Source of the DNA: Haladaptatus pallidirubidus
GTDB taxonomy: Archaea; Halobacteriota; Halobacteria; Halobacteriales; Haladaptataceae
Reading direction: 5' to 3'
Assembly (NCBI RefSeq): GCF_020700235.1
Contig: NZ_CP085301.1
Location: 1,612,001 to 1,676,000 of the forward strand
Length of the DNA stretch: 64,000 bases
Shown one piece after another: positions 38,901 through 48,500 of this stretch; position 1 is the stretch's first letter; each line of letters begins with the position of its first letter. The notes under the pieces are model-generated. The model ran no database searches. It had not been told where the DNA came from and worked only from the letters and a program-made list of their open reading frames with translations. The translations under genes and the position numbers were made by a program.

Positions 38901-39536
38901 CTACAGTGCTGCTTCAGCGACAAACTCCCTGATAATCCGACTTTCAGCCCGATGACGCAATTTGCTCGCCGCCGAATTATTGATGTCAAGAACTTCTGCC
39001 AGTTCCGTGAGTGTACAGTCTCGGGACATATCGTAGTAGCCGTGCTCGACTGCCTCGATAATGAACTCCCATTGGCGATCCGTGAGCAGTTCACCTGAAT
39101 CGTGTGATTGAGTTAACGACATAATCTCGTATGGAATGCTAGCTGCGGCTAACTCAGCCGTGTACGCCGCCAACTGCTCGTGTGGGGCCGTCACCTCGGC
39201 AGAAAACCACCCATCATGAAGGCGAACGGGATATTGTGGAAGATTATCCGATGCAATGATGGCATCACATGACTCCGATATTGGGATTTTGAGCTGGATC
39301 AGTACTATCTCCTCATCGATACGAAGAACCTCGTACGAACGTACCTCAGTTGCGTCCTCGAACTGGTGAACAAGTGCGTCCCCGTCGGGGGTCGTGACTT
39401 CGAGAATTCAGAGCACACCATCATCTCTAGGCTGGGCTGTTAGCACTCTAAACTCAGCGTTCGGAAATTCGGTTGAGATATCTGCCAACCAATCCTCCAC
39501 TGCCGCCCCCTTGATCCTCAGCTGTATGTGAGGCAT
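38901..39536 (-). pseudogene. bacterio-opsin-activator-type regulator with a stop codon
   Basis: From the ATG at 39536 the frame runs PHIQLRIKGAAVEDWLADIS, FPNAEFRVLTAQPRDDGVL, TGA, ILEVTTPDGDALVHQFED and then to HTH_10 (LLTDRQWEFIIEAVEHGYYD, TLTELAEVLDINNSAASKL). Same design as 34399. Everything but the single TGA is intact; the piece downstream of it could restart at a GTG (39194) as a short HTH protein. Confidence 0.75.
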
Positions 39537-39624
39537 CTCACTCCACAATCAACTGCCAGGCTATTTAATTGGATACGTATGCTTACGCGTGAAGCCACGG
39601 CAGTCTCTCGTCTACTCCTCTGAC

Positions 39625-40218
39625 ATGGATGAACGAAATCCACAAGAAGAGATCCGCAACGACGTACGCGAACACCGGTCCCCGAGCTACGACATCGCTC
39701 CGCTATTCGTGAACCGTTGGTCGCCGCGGTCGATGACTGGTGATCCGTTGAATGAAGACGAATTCATGCCGTTATTTGAGGCGGCGAAATGGGCCCCCTC
39801 ATCGTACAACAACCAGCCGTGGCGCTTCCTCTATGCTACCAGAAACGGTGACCACTGGAACGCCTATCTCGACCTCCTTTCGGACGGCAACAGGACGTGG
39901 GCGAAACAGGCAGCCGTGCTTGTCGTTATGATCTCAAAAACGACGTTCGACTTTAATGGGGAACCCTCCCAAACACACTCGTTTGATGCGGGAGCTGCGT
40001 GGGAAAACATCGCGCTCAAAGGAGCCAGGCGAGGGCTGGTCGTACATGGGATGGAAGGTTTCGATTACGAACAGGCAGCAGCAGTCCTCTCCATTCCATC
40101 GGGCTATGCGATCGAGGCGATGGCAGCGATTGGCATTCGAGGACCACCGGAGACGCTCCCTATAGAGATGCAAGAAGGCGAAGAGCCAAGCGATCGATTC
40201 CGCCGACACAACGGCTAA
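39625..40218 (+). CDS. nitroreductase-family protein
   Basis: 197 residues from the ATG at 39625 (a GTG at 39589 is also open). FVNRWSPRSMTGDPL and EAAKWAPSSYNNQPWRFLYA are the FMN-binding signature; LVVHGMEGFD and AAIGIRGP follow. Reduces nitro compounds or quinones with NAD(P)H. The C-terminus (SDRFRRHNG) is about ten residues shorter than usual and sits eight bases before the MFS fragment. Confidence 0.83.
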   Translation: MDERNPQEEIRNDVREHRSPSYDIAPLFVNRWSPRSMTGDPLNEDEFMPLFEAAKWAPSSYNNQPWRFLYATRNGDHWNAYLDLLSDGNRTWAKQAAVLVVMISKTTFDFNGEPSQTHSFDAGAAWENIALKGARRGLVVHGMEGFDYEQAAAVLSIPSGYAIEAMAAIGIRGPPETLPIEMQEGEEPSDRFRRHNG

Positions 40219-40225
40219 CACACTT

Positions 40226-40858
40226 ATGAATGTCACCGAGTTGCGTCGATTTCTCGCCGAAATCCCAGTGGTGATGTTGGGAATGATATATCTGATCACT
40301 CTCATCGGCAGTATGTTGTTCTATTTGATTCCAATTCAGCTACCGTTTTACTTGCAGACAGTGGCGGCTGTCAGCGGCACGCTCACCGGTTTTATCCTTG
40401 CGAGTTATAATGTGACGGCCATGATTTTCTCGTCGCAGTTCCAACGGTTCAAAGCTCAGTTCGGTATTGTACTCCTCATTGCCCTCGTGTTTGGGCTGAT
40501 GGGTGCTGGGTATGTGATTATCAGCCTCAGCAGCGCGGCTCTCGGCATTGTGATCGGTCTCCTCATTGCCGGATTTGGGTGGGGACTCCTCATCCCGACC
40601 ACAAACACATGGGTGTCACAAACGGTCACACAGGCGAGGCGAGGACGTGCTCTGGGGTGGGTCTCAAGTATGATTTTCCTCGGCCAGTTTCTCTCACCGA
40701 TCCTCAGCCAACCCATCATCGAACGGGTAAGCCTCGCCATTACCTACGAGATCGCTGGCGTAGTAATGCTCCTACTCACGGTCGTATTTGTGGTTGGACA
40801 TCGACGGTACACTTCCAGCGGACGAAACGTACCACAACCGTCATCGGACACAGAGTGA
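40226..40858 (+). CDS. half-length MFS transporter
   Basis: 210 residues with about six helices, ending in a soluble tail. It corresponds to the C-terminal half of a drug-type MFS permease (LIAGFGWGLLIPTTNTWVSQ, RGRALGWVSSMIFLGQFLSP). The N-terminal six helices are missing, so it probably does not transport alone and may be a remnant with a chance start codon. Confidence 0.7.
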   Translation: MNVTELRRFLAEIPVVMLGMIYLITLIGSMLFYLIPIQLPFYLQTVAAVSGTLTGFILASYNVTAMIFSSQFQRFKAQFGIVLLIALVFGLMGAGYVIISLSSAALGIVIGLLIAGFGWGLLIPTTNTWVSQTVTQARRGRALGWVSSMIFLGQFLSPILSQPIIERVSLAITYEIAGVVMLLLTVVFVVGHRRYTSSGRNVPQPSSDTE

Positions 40859-41143
40859 CTCCGATCAGTTTGAGATAAAGTGTATGCCAGCATATCCATC
40901 CCGAGGAGAAGTACCCACCAGTGTCCTGCAACGAGAGAAGAGTCCGGAACCGGAGTTTGATTTTCGGTGGGACTTGTCCTATGACTTCTCCGACTATTCT
41001 GCTGACAGCCATGACGATAGCCAATTTCGATTCTCGCTCCGCTATGTTGGGTCGACCAGAGACAGTCCGACCGTCGCGGATCTGGTCGGCAGTCTTTCTG
41101 TCGATCCGAATCTTCCCGACGCACGAGCTACCTGGCATTGCAA

Positions 41144-41263
41144 CTACACGCTACTCGCGCCGTGGATCGTCGCATCTGCCCATTGTGCAATAGCACTGCC
41201 GTGATGGAGCACGTCTATTGCGCCGTCACTTCCGTCGAAGGGAAGAAGAATGTCATTGCACAT
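41144..41263 (-). pseudogene. UspA N-terminal fragment
   Basis: MCNDILLPFDGSDGAIDVLH and AIAQWADATIHGAS match the first 37 residues of universal stress proteins (DILLPxDGSDGA), then a stop. The region 40870-41143 has overlapping open frames on both strands but none recognisable. Confidence 0.65.
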
Positions 41264-41480
41264 GTTGCTATAAGAAGGGATGTAAGCGCTAATGCGTTCG
41301 CATCCTTCTGATCTGAGATCCATTCTACGCGGTGTTTGGAGTCGAGACAACGGCGAGGTATCCCATTGTAAGCTATCGGTCGTGCTTTAAATGACGACAC
41401 GATACATACGCCGGCACTAGTTAAGCCAGCTTGTTTCGCCCAACGAGAACAGGTTGTTAACCGCGAACCGTAATATCCCA

Positions 41481-41521
41481 ATTCGGGGAATCCTCGCCGT
41501 TTGCAGCGGGGAGGATGTCAA
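41481..41521 (+). mobile_element. IS200/IS605 right-end-like hairpin
   Basis: CGGGGAATCCTCGC, loop, GCGGGGAGGATGTCAA. The stem CCTCGC/GCGGGG (41492-41511, one G-T pair) and the GAGGATGTCAA end are typical of haloarchaeal TnpB element right ends. No transposase is adjacent; it is a solo end lying immediately downstream of the VTT gene's stop. Confidence 0.6.
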
Positions 41522-41528
41522 CTCATGG

Positions 41529-42080
41529 TCAAAGTATTGTAAACGCTCTTCCAACAAAGAGAACAGTGACCAAGAGTCGGCCAAGACTGCCGAGAAACGT
41601 AGCAAGAGCGAATTTAAAATAATCTTCTTCGAGTATGGCGAAGACATAGATCGAGACCGTATCTTGGAAAAAGGGGATACACAAAGCACCTGCCAATCCC
41701 CAATAGCCGTAGGTTTGTGCCAACTTGACTGTCCGTTTTTCAGACCACTCAAGGACATCAAACCGAGAACGACGCAACCATCGAACAATTGGCCCCGCTT
41801 TTTTCGCCTCCTGGCCAATATGAAATGCTAATAGGCTCCCAAGAGCCTTGCCAAAAGCACTACTGAGCATGATAATTGCTAAATGCGCCCAGTGCGGAAA
41901 TCCGAGATCCAATGGCGCAATTAATACTACTTCACTTGGGCCTGGTAGAATAAATGCAATAAGAAACGAGTAGATGAACACGAGGCCCATTCCTGGCCAG
42001 TCAGTTGCCGTTTCGATAACAACATGAAGCCCGTCAGTGAAGCTGGCCAAAAGGCTATATCGTATTAACTCACTTCTCAT
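41529..42080 (-). CDS. VTT-domain (YqaA/DedA-like) membrane protein
   Basis: 183 residues: four hydrophobic stretches, with FLIAFILPGPSEVVLIAPLD and AFGKALGSLLAFHIGQ forming the VTT (SNARE-associated) core, and LAGALCIPFFQDTVSIYVFA. Members are lipid scramblase-like or membrane-maintenance proteins. The stop is eight bases from the IS-type hairpin, so a transposition close to its end is likely. Confidence 0.82.
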   Translation of the reverse strand: MRSELIRYSLLASFTDGLHVVIETATDWPGMGLVFIYSFLIAFILPGPSEVVLIAPLDLGFPHWAHLAIIMLSSAFGKALGSLLAFHIGQEAKKAGPIVRWLRRSRFDVLEWSEKRTVKLAQTYGYWGLAGALCIPFFQDTVSIYVFAILEEDYFKFALATFLGSLGRLLVTVLFVGRAFTIL

Positions 42081-42307
42081 CGAGACGTAGTCACAACGAG
42101 TATGCGAGAGTCAGTAGTAAGTATTTACTCTTTGACCTCATATCGAATCTCTTTTCATTTTCTCGATAGATCTGCTTCGTTAATCGAAATCACATCTACG
42201 CTAGGAGGCAAAATAGCAATCCAGAGTCTAAAATGCCACTATTATCACATAATGTATTGAAAAGCCTATTACTTATTACTAATGACAGAGAGAACTCTGT
42301 TAATTGC

Positions 42308-42421
42308 ATGGTAACCATACTAGAGATCGGTGCACTACTTGTTGGCCTTTTAGTGGTGATTATTTGGGGCGCGGTGAAATTGTGGTGGAAAAAGCGCCGT
42401 TTATCAAATACGTCAGAATAG
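42308..42421 (+). CDS. possible 37-residue single-helix peptide
   Basis: MVTILEIGALLVGLLVVIIW followed by the basic GAVKLWWKKRRLSNTSE; helix plus positive tail is typical of small membrane proteins. No supporting homologue. The rest of 42081-42675 is empty. Confidence 0.3.
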   Translation: MVTILEIGALLVGLLVVIIWGAVKLWWKKRRLSNTSE

Positions 42422-42675
42422 TTAATAATTATAACATCAGGCACTTCAGTAATCTCGCCTCCGAGTTTCGCGCCGAGTTCCTGAACCGTCGATTCGCGTA
42501 GGCTCTTTTTCTCTTTTTATTCTCGGATCATCTCTTTGACCATATATTGGATCCAAACCAGTATTTTTGCTATCTCGTTCGTTCGAGTAGTTAGGACAAA
42601 CATGGTGAAGGCCAATTCATATCGCCTGACTCGATTTCCGTTTCCTACAAGTCCCCCACACGTCAATGAGAGGGT

Positions 42676-43989
42676 ATGGTAGATCTGGTTTCGGTGGGTG
42701 GACTGCTCCTCGCATTCTTCCTTGTGATTATGAACGGAGTGTTTGTGGCTGCGGAGTTCGCATTTGTCAAAGTCAGGCCGACACAGGTGAACGCGCTTGT
42801 TGAACGAGACAGGCCTGGAGCAGACCTCGTACAAGATGCCATTGAGAACTTAGATGATTATCTCGCCGTCAGCCAATTGGGGATCACGCTTTCGTCTCTC
42901 GGTCTTGGGTGGATTGGCGAACCGGCTGTTGCAGCCCTCATTGAGCCCGTACTCGGATCGTTTGTACCTTCCGGGACGCTCCACCTGATCGCTTTCGCGC
43001 TTGGGTTTGGATTCATCACCTTCCTGCATGTGGTCTTCGGTGAACTCGTGCCGAAGACATTCGCTATCCAGGAAGCTGCACGTATCTCGCTGCTCGTTGC
43101 GCCACTGATGAAATTTTTCTACTATGCATTTTTGCCTGGTCTCATCGTTTTCAACGGCACTGCTAACTACTTCACTCACCTCGTTGGCGTCTCTCCGGCA
43201 TCCGAAGGCGAGGAAACGCATTCTGAGGAAGAGATTCTGATGATCCTCACCCGATCGGAAGAGACGGGACATATCGATCTTGATGAAGTCGAGATGATCG
43301 AAAGTGTCTTCGAACTCGGAGATACGATCGCTCGCGAGGTCATGGTTCCGCGCCCCGACGTAGAAACCGTGGTTGCTTCGATGCCACTCTCAGAGCTTCG
43401 GTCAGTTGCTGCCAATGGAACCTATACACGTTATCTCGTGCTTGACGAAGATGGAGAACATCCGGTTGGATTCGTCCACGCAAAGGACATCCTCCGAGCA
43501 ATCGAAACAGCGACGAATCACGATGATTTACTCACTGCTGGTGAGCTCGCGCGAGACGTCCTCGTAGTGCCGGAAACACGACGGATCGACGAAATCCTTG
43601 CCGAGTTTCAGCTGCACGGAGGCGGGCAGATGGCTGTTGTAATTGACGAATGGGGGGTCTTCGAGGGAATCGTAACTATTGAAGATATTCTCGAGGAGAT
43701 TGTGGGCGATATCCGAGACGAATTCGATACAGCACCTCAAAATCCCTTTATTGAAGACCAAAACGATGGGAAATACATCGTTGACGGTAGTGTACCTGTC
43801 CAGGAGGTAAACGACCGGTTGGATACTAACTTCGAGAGTGAAACTGTTGAGACGATTGGTGGATTCGTCTTCAGCCATATGGGGCAAGCACCTGAGGTCA
43901 ATGATCAGATCGAACAGGATGGCTACAGTTTCCGGGTTGTTGCTGTTGATGATGCACGAATCACACGTCTTGAAATTCAGCAGGCTTGA
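42676..43989 (+). CDS. CNNM/HlyC-CorC-type transporter
   Basis: 437 residues: DUF21 membrane domain (about 1-190; SQLGITLSSLGLGWIGEPAV, FGELVPKTFAIQ), two CBS domains (about 215-335; REVMVPRPDVETV, ILEEIVGDIRDE) and a C-terminal CorC_HlyC domain (about 350-437). Family members export magnesium or other divalent ions or regulate the channel CorA. Intact and alone. Confidence 0.9.
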   Translation: MVDLVSVGGLLLAFFLVIMNGVFVAAEFAFVKVRPTQVNALVERDRPGADLVQDAIENLDDYLAVSQLGITLSSLGLGWIGEPAVAALIEPVLGSFVPSGTLHLIAFALGFGFITFLHVVFGELVPKTFAIQEAARISLLVAPLMKFFYYAFLPGLIVFNGTANYFTHLVGVSPASEGEETHSEEEILMILTRSEETGHIDLDEVEMIESVFELGDTIAREVMVPRPDVETVVASMPLSELRSVAANGTYTRYLVLDEDGEHPVGFVHAKDILRAIETATNHDDLLTAGELARDVLVVPETRRIDEILAEFQLHGGGQMAVVIDEWGVFEGIVTIEDILEEIVGDIRDEFDTAPQNPFIEDQNDGKYIVDGSVPVQEVNDRLDTNFESETVETIGGFVFSHMGQAPEVNDQIEQDGYSFRVVAVDDARITRLEIQQA

Positions 43990-44260
43990 TCGACTCAAGA
44001 GGTGGACTATGAATAGGACGCTCAAGCCAGTATGATACGGAGTTAAAACGTATGGTCATAGCGTTATATATACATGCTCTTCCCAATTTTCTTATCAGTT
44101 CGTCAATATTATCTTGTGCTAAACCTCAATATTTACTACCATCTTTATCTAGCAGAAATAGTGCTGAGTTTGTTAACATGCGGAGATTTTGAGAAGGAGA
44201 AAACAGATACTTGGATTGGAAGGGATCGGGGACATCTCATAAATTTCAATTAAAAGGAAT

Positions 44261-44575
44261 CTATGATCGGTGAACTGCTTTTCGATTTTGTGTGAGTATC
44301 CACACCAAAGCGAGAGTTCCAATAGCAATCATTGAAACAAGTGTGTTGTAGTATCCATCGATTAGTACTATACTGAACCATAAGATACTGATCGCACCAG
44401 TCTGGAGTGCTTTTGCATGATTCCCATTGCCGATAGCTAAGTACCCTGCAAAGAGTGCAGTCCCACTTGCAACAAGTAGAAATATCCAATCAACAAGCAA
44501 CGATACGTCCATACTGTTCGATTTTCTCATTTGACTTGTATACTTTTTGTTTTCCACCGCTTGTGTCTCCACCAT
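44261..44575 (-). CDS. small three-helix membrane protein
   Basis: 104 residues from MVETQAVENK (a longer start overlaps the GGGP synthase remnant). Helices: VDWIFLLVASGTALFAGYLA, TGAISILWFSIVLIDGYY, MIAIGTLALVWILTQNRK. Repeated in general form by other small haloarchaeal membrane proteins. Function unknown. Confidence 0.55.
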   Translation of the reverse strand: MVETQAVENKKYTSQMRKSNSMDVSLLVDWIFLLVASGTALFAGYLAIGNGNHAKALQTGAISILWFSIVLIDGYYNTLVSMIAIGTLALVWILTQNRKAVHRS

Positions 44576-44675
44576 CTTACACCCACGGCAATATCCCTCC
44601 TGAAAACGATAGCAGGATTCAGGGGTGCACCAGTGATGGCCACGGGAGTTTCCCTGACTGATCAAGCTGTTATCG

Positions 44676-44863
44676 CTGCCACACGAGATGTACTCTCATA
44701 AGCGCAGCTTTTCTATGGTGGTGGGATTCACGATTACGATTCGACCTACGAGATGGCGAGTGTTGCTGATACGGTCATTGTCGGCGATGTGCTCCATGAG
44801 ACCGGTATCGAGGCGGTCAAAGCAACCGTTCGCGGAACAAGGGATGCGAAGCAGGAGTCATAA
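44676..44863 (+). pseudogene. GGGP synthase remnant, second copy
   Basis: AQLFYGGGIHDYDSTYEMAS, VADTVIVGDVLHETGIEAVK is the C-terminal 60 residues of geranylgeranylglyceryl phosphate synthase, preceded by a stop. The following 70 bases up to the palindrome at 44932 match the 3' flank of the remnant at 30772. So a block carrying gene end plus flank was duplicated or is shared by descent. Confidence 0.75.
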
Positions 44864-44931
44864 TCTGTGCTCTACAATCGACGTGGTGAGTGTGTCGATC
44901 GAGAATGTGCACCTGCAATCAGTTGCTTGTA

Positions 44932-44952
44932 GGTTAGTATTTTATACTAACC
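44932..44952. promoter_or_regulatory. GGTTAGTA-N5-TACTAACC palindrome, copy 4
   Basis: Perfect arms around TTTTA, 45 bases before the ATG of the gene at 44998; well placed for an operator over its promoter (the right part contains TTTATA). Confidence 0.7.
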
Positions 44953-44997
44953 AATATCGTCCACCGATTTAACGCCGTTCGGACACTACCACTTGAC

Positions 44998-45234
44998 ATG
45001 AGCAAGAATGCCGCAATCGTAGCACGAATTTTCGAGCACAACACGGGTGGGAACAACCGTCCGACGATTGATCGCGACCACATCGGTGTAATTGCAACCC
45101 AGCATGGTCGTTTTGACGGCGATATCGATGATTCGATAGCCGAGGCTCTTGCAGTAGGATATATCGAAGAGCAGGATAGCGAGTACGTCGCGACAGCGAA
45201 AGTCTGGGATCTCGTTCCCGGAACTACTCGCTAG
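44998..45234 (+). CDS. small soluble protein under the palindrome
   Basis: 78 residues: AAIVARIFEHNTGGNNRPTI, DRDHIGVIATQHGRFDGDID, SIAEALAVGYIEEQDSEYVA. The helix-turn-helix-like spacing and the final strand suggest a small winged-helix or sensing domain, but this is weak. Family not recognised. Its stop overlaps the convergent gene at 45224. Confidence 0.55.
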   Translation: MSKNAAIVARIFEHNTGGNNRPTIDRDHIGVIATQHGRFDGDIDDSIAEALAVGYIEEQDSEYVATAKVWDLVPGTTR

Positions 45235-45474
45235 AACGGGTTGTGTAGGCCAAACTCGCCAACGAGATCTCGGTCAGCAGCAAACCGATGACCGCCATTG
45301 GAACAGAAACGGTTGGATGAGATGATTCATTTGCGTTGGTAGCAGCGATTGCATACCGACGATGCTGGTCACGAGCAAGAGTACTCCCGGCACGATCAGC
45401 AGGGGTTCCGTACTCAGTTCTTGGCAGTTCGTCGCATTCGTTCCAATGGTCGTGTATATACAATCTCCATTCAT
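45224..45474 (-). pseudogene. two-helix membrane protein, single frameshift
   Basis: From the ATG at 45474: NGDCIYTTIGTNATNCQELS, LLIVPGVLLLVTSIVGMQSL. In the second frame NANESSHPTVSVPMAVIGLL then LTEISLASLAYTTRSSE to 45224. The frames meet near 45335-45345. Combined it is about 83 residues with two helices. Unknown function. Confidence 0.5.
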
Positions 45475-45507
45475 GTTTGTAAAATGATTGTTGGGGTGAC
45501 CGCCACG

Positions 45508-45590
45508 TCACGTAACAGACCGGCCATTCACGGTGATATTCTTGGCGACGTCCGGCCACCCACGGAATAGCGATCCCCGCGTTCCCAACC
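45508..45590 (-). pseudogene. C-terminal scrap of the beta-helix gene
   Basis: GSLFRGWPDVAKNITVNGR ends at a TGA; the matching end at 46850 is GSLFRGWPDVAKNITVNGRAIA. The DNA match spans about 65 bases with few differences. Confidence 0.65.
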
Positions 45591-45720
45591 CTCAAAGCAT
45601 CACTTGGGCAGTGTTCACCTGTGTGCTGATGTCACTAATAGGGAACGCATATACGACATGAAAATGGGCGAAAACGCGGTTCACGCGACTGTAGAAGAGT
45701 ACACGACCATATTCAGTGAG

Positions 45721-46149
45721 TTAATCGAGGAAATCACGCACTTGTCCTAAGTACTCGTGAAAGAGTGGCAGGTTTTGGTGGAGGAAGTTATAGACATCTT
45801 CATCGTTGATGTCGTTTCCATATTGGTGTGAGAGAATGTTTCTGAAGCCAGCTGCTTGTGCCATCTTTCTTGCAGTTTTTGTATCGAGGATCTCCTGTCT
45901 CTCGAGTTCGTGAAAAACCTGCACGTTAGTTGGTGGGATTGTCTCACCGTCAGCTTTGAGAATCATTTTACCGATATCAATGCATGCCTCGATTGTTGTT
46001 TCGAATTCTCGTTCAACAATGTCTCGTTGTTCACGCTGTGCGCGGTAGTCTGCAAAAGAGAGCGACTCACGTTTTTGCACAAGGACAGCCAGTGCTTCAC
46101 TGATGTATTGAGCCTTCTCGAGAATCCGGCTCTCTGTTCGTTCGTCCAT
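45721..46149 (-). CDS. hepT: HepT-type toxin
   Basis: 142 residues, all-helical DUF86 fold. FRNILSHQYG contains the toxin's RNase motif R-x4-H-x-Y exactly. HepT cleaves or blocks RNA until AMPylated on the Tyr of that motif by MntA. Translated just downstream of the antitoxin with a two-base gap, the usual order in this type VII system. Confidence 0.9.
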   Translation of the reverse strand: MDERTESRILEKAQYISEALAVLVQKRESLSFADYRAQREQRDIVEREFETTIEACIDIGKMILKADGETIPPTNVQVFHELERQEILDTKTARKMAQAAGFRNILSHQYGNDINDEDVYNFLHQNLPLFHEYLGQVRDFLD

Positions 46150-46151
46150 TC

Positions 46152-46580
46152 TTAGACAACCTGTTCGAGGTCCGCAAGCAGGTCATCAAATTCAGCAAGT
46201 CGTTCCTGATGACTAGTTGTCTTAACTGTTTGGTCAGAATATCGTTCGACATCTATTGGCGATCCATAGATGAGAATTCCATCTGTAAGGATCTCCTCTA
46301 GGAGTGCTGGTGGGACCTGTGATAGGGGAACAACATCGATAGCATCTGTGTTCAGTTTGGTCGTTAATCGTTCAACAAGATCGAGACGTGCTTGCGTTCG
46401 CTCACTAGACGAGAGCGACTCTCCAAACTCAACGGCGAGGTCAATATCGCTCGTCACAGTGGCATCACCCCGCGCATAGGAGCCATACAGAATCGTTAGG
46501 GTTGCGGGAGTTTCGTCGATTACCTCGACAATGAGATCGACATTGAGATTCGGAATTGTCGTTTCCTTCCGTTCCCACAT
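46152..46580 (-). CDS. mntA: MntA-type nucleotidyltransferase antitoxin
   Basis: 142 residues from the ATG at 46580 (MWERKETTIPN); the open frame upstream lacks family character. LYGSYARGDATVTSDIDLAV gives the minimal nucleotidyltransferase motif GS-x10-D-x-D, with DAIDVV as the third Asp. MntA AMPylates and silences HepT. Forms an operon with the gene at 45721. Confidence 0.9.
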   Translation of the reverse strand: MWERKETTIPNLNVDLIVEVIDETPATLTILYGSYARGDATVTSDIDLAVEFGESLSSSERTQARLDLVERLTTKLNTDAIDVVPLSQVPPALLEEILTDGILIYGSPIDVERYSDQTVKTTSHQERLAEFDDLLADLEQVV

Positions 46581-46849
46581 GATATCTAAGAGTACACGGG
46601 CAACATACTTAATGCTGTGTTCTACTGTGCGAATTCGATACTTGCTCTGGCAACCAGAGCGATAATCGTAACAATCGGATGCTTCACCCGTCATCCACCA
46701 CCTCCAGCGTAAACGAGCGCCATCTGGATTTCCCCGTCGGTATTTATACCAGTTTTTCACCTTCGTCCATAATTGAGAAAAGATCTGATCTTATCTACAG
46801 CGCCACTCACTAAATCTTGTACCACCACCGTTATCCAGTCGTCGACTCT

Positions 46850-48075
46850 TCAAGCGATTGCGCGGCCATTCACGGTGATATTCTTCGCGACGTCAGGCCA
46901 CCCACGAAACAGAGATCCGCGTGTTCCCTGCCAGCCGTTCGTTTTCACATTGAATCCATTGACCGTACAGCGACCCACACCGTCGTCAACGACAAGCGCT
47001 AACTGTGGGTGCTTGTAAATCCCCACGGAGACGTTCTTGAGCGTTGCTTGCTCGATGGCGTGCTGGACCGTTACTGACCATCCTGTTGGGAGCAGCTGTT
47101 TGATCTGCGTATTCGACACTGTACACGTCCCACCGTCTAACCGAAGCGGACGCTGTTCGAAGTAGAAGCCGTTCTTGTTGAAATTCGAGCCAGTCACGAC
47201 AGTACAGCCCTTGATGCGGCAGTCTGTGCCCGCAATTCGAATATTCGAGGGATGGGAATTCGCCGTAACACAGTTGACGATTTCTACTGTTTGCTTCGGA
47301 CCACCGGCCAGATAAAAGCCGTTGTCGGGCTAGCCCCCACACATCGATTGCTGCACCCGGGGATGGCCTTTCGCTTCGGGATGGGTCGTGATTCCGCTCG
47401 TTGCCCACGACCTCCCTGTCTCTGTCCCACCGCCTGATCGCTCTTGGCGCGTATTAATCGTGAACTGGTAGCTCTTACCGCCGAAGCGCAGATCAACCCC
47501 GCGGACAATCGCTTTCGCATTCGCTCCGTGAGCGTCAATTCGAAATGGCCCTTGACAGCCAAGGCTGTGAATCCCTTGCTGGCGAATGTTTTCGGTCACC
47601 GACGTGCCGTTTGTGTGGTGATTCAAGATCTGCATGCCTTCGTTCTTCCCCCGCCAATTAGCGATGAACCCACCGAACACGAATTTGCCTTTGTGCGGGT
47701 TGTCAGGGACTCCGATTTTGAAGTGTTGTGCTGGGCCGTGATACTCACCGCTCGTCATGTCGAAGCCATCAATCGCTTCAACTGTTCCGTGAGTGAGAAC
47801 GGCGTTATTGCCGATAATCCCGAGGTTTTGCAGCCCGACGTGGCGGTGGTTCGTATTCAATTTGTACCGACCGGGTGGGAAGTAGACGACCGTATCGCTG
47901 TCGATTACTTGCTCTAGTACGTCGTCAATCGCCTTCTTACCCGTCTTATCTGCGCCTTGCTTGGCGATATTGACCCGCTTGTCGAAGTGTTTCGCGTACC
48001 TCTGCGGGTTGATTCCAATCGGGAGACTTGCGTTTGCGTTCGATTGGTTCCCAGTTTGTGTGAACCATGTGAAGA
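46850..48075 (-). pseudogene. pectate-lyase-like beta-helix surface protein
   Basis: From about 48075 the frame gives LPIGINPQRYAKHFDKRVNI, AIDDVLEQVIDSDTVVYFPP, GRYKLN and then beta-helix rungs (GIIGNNAVLTH, FRIDAHGANAKAIVRGVDLR) down to 47334. A TAG interrupts at 47331-47333, after which the same frame continues (PDNGFYLAGG, VTGSNFNKNGFYFEQRP) to 46850. The signal and linker are missing; upstream sequence is antisense to a phosphoesterase fragment. The intact form would be a secreted right-handed parallel beta-helix protein of about 450 residues. Confidence 0.75.
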
Positions 48076-48087
48076 AGGCGATTTCGA

Positions 48088-48344
48088 GTTCAAAGGGTAT
48101 TGTCTTCGACCGCGACGACTGGCTCGACGCGATTGTCGATACGGCACGAGCGAGAGCTAACCCAGACGACCTAGTCATTGGTGTCGGCGGCCACACTCAC
48201 GTCGTCGAGAGTGAAACCCACGACGATATTCGTGTGCTCAATCCAGGGAGTGCGACGGGTGTCGGCCCAGCTGACGGCAGAGCAACGATGATGACTGTTG
48301 AAGTTACAGATGGCGATAACGACGTAACTGTCCATGAGGCGTGA
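48088..48344 (+). pseudogene. YfcE/MJ0936-type phosphoesterase, C-terminal fragment
   Basis: DDWLDAIVDTARARANPDDL, VIGVGGHTHVVES and IRVLNPGSATGVGPADGRA are the end of a calcineurin-like phosphoesterase (GHTH metal motif). The N-terminal metal ligands are missing; the break meets the broken end of the beta-helix gene, so both were lost at one junction. Confidence 0.8.
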
Positions 48345-48500
48345 TAATTTCGCCCTGCGAACTGCGCACAGACCGAGACGGGTCCCGTGATGATACACTT
48401 CTTGACACAATTGAAAGTAGTAGTAAATATTCTCCATATAGGCCCGATTGTTTTCCCACCATCCCAAACGTATTTATTTCATATAGCAAATTTCTAACTA

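Noticed and set aside
40788..41204. Open frames on both strands beside the UspA fragment
   Set aside because: No family features in any frame; overlapping frames of equal length point to chance or old remnants.
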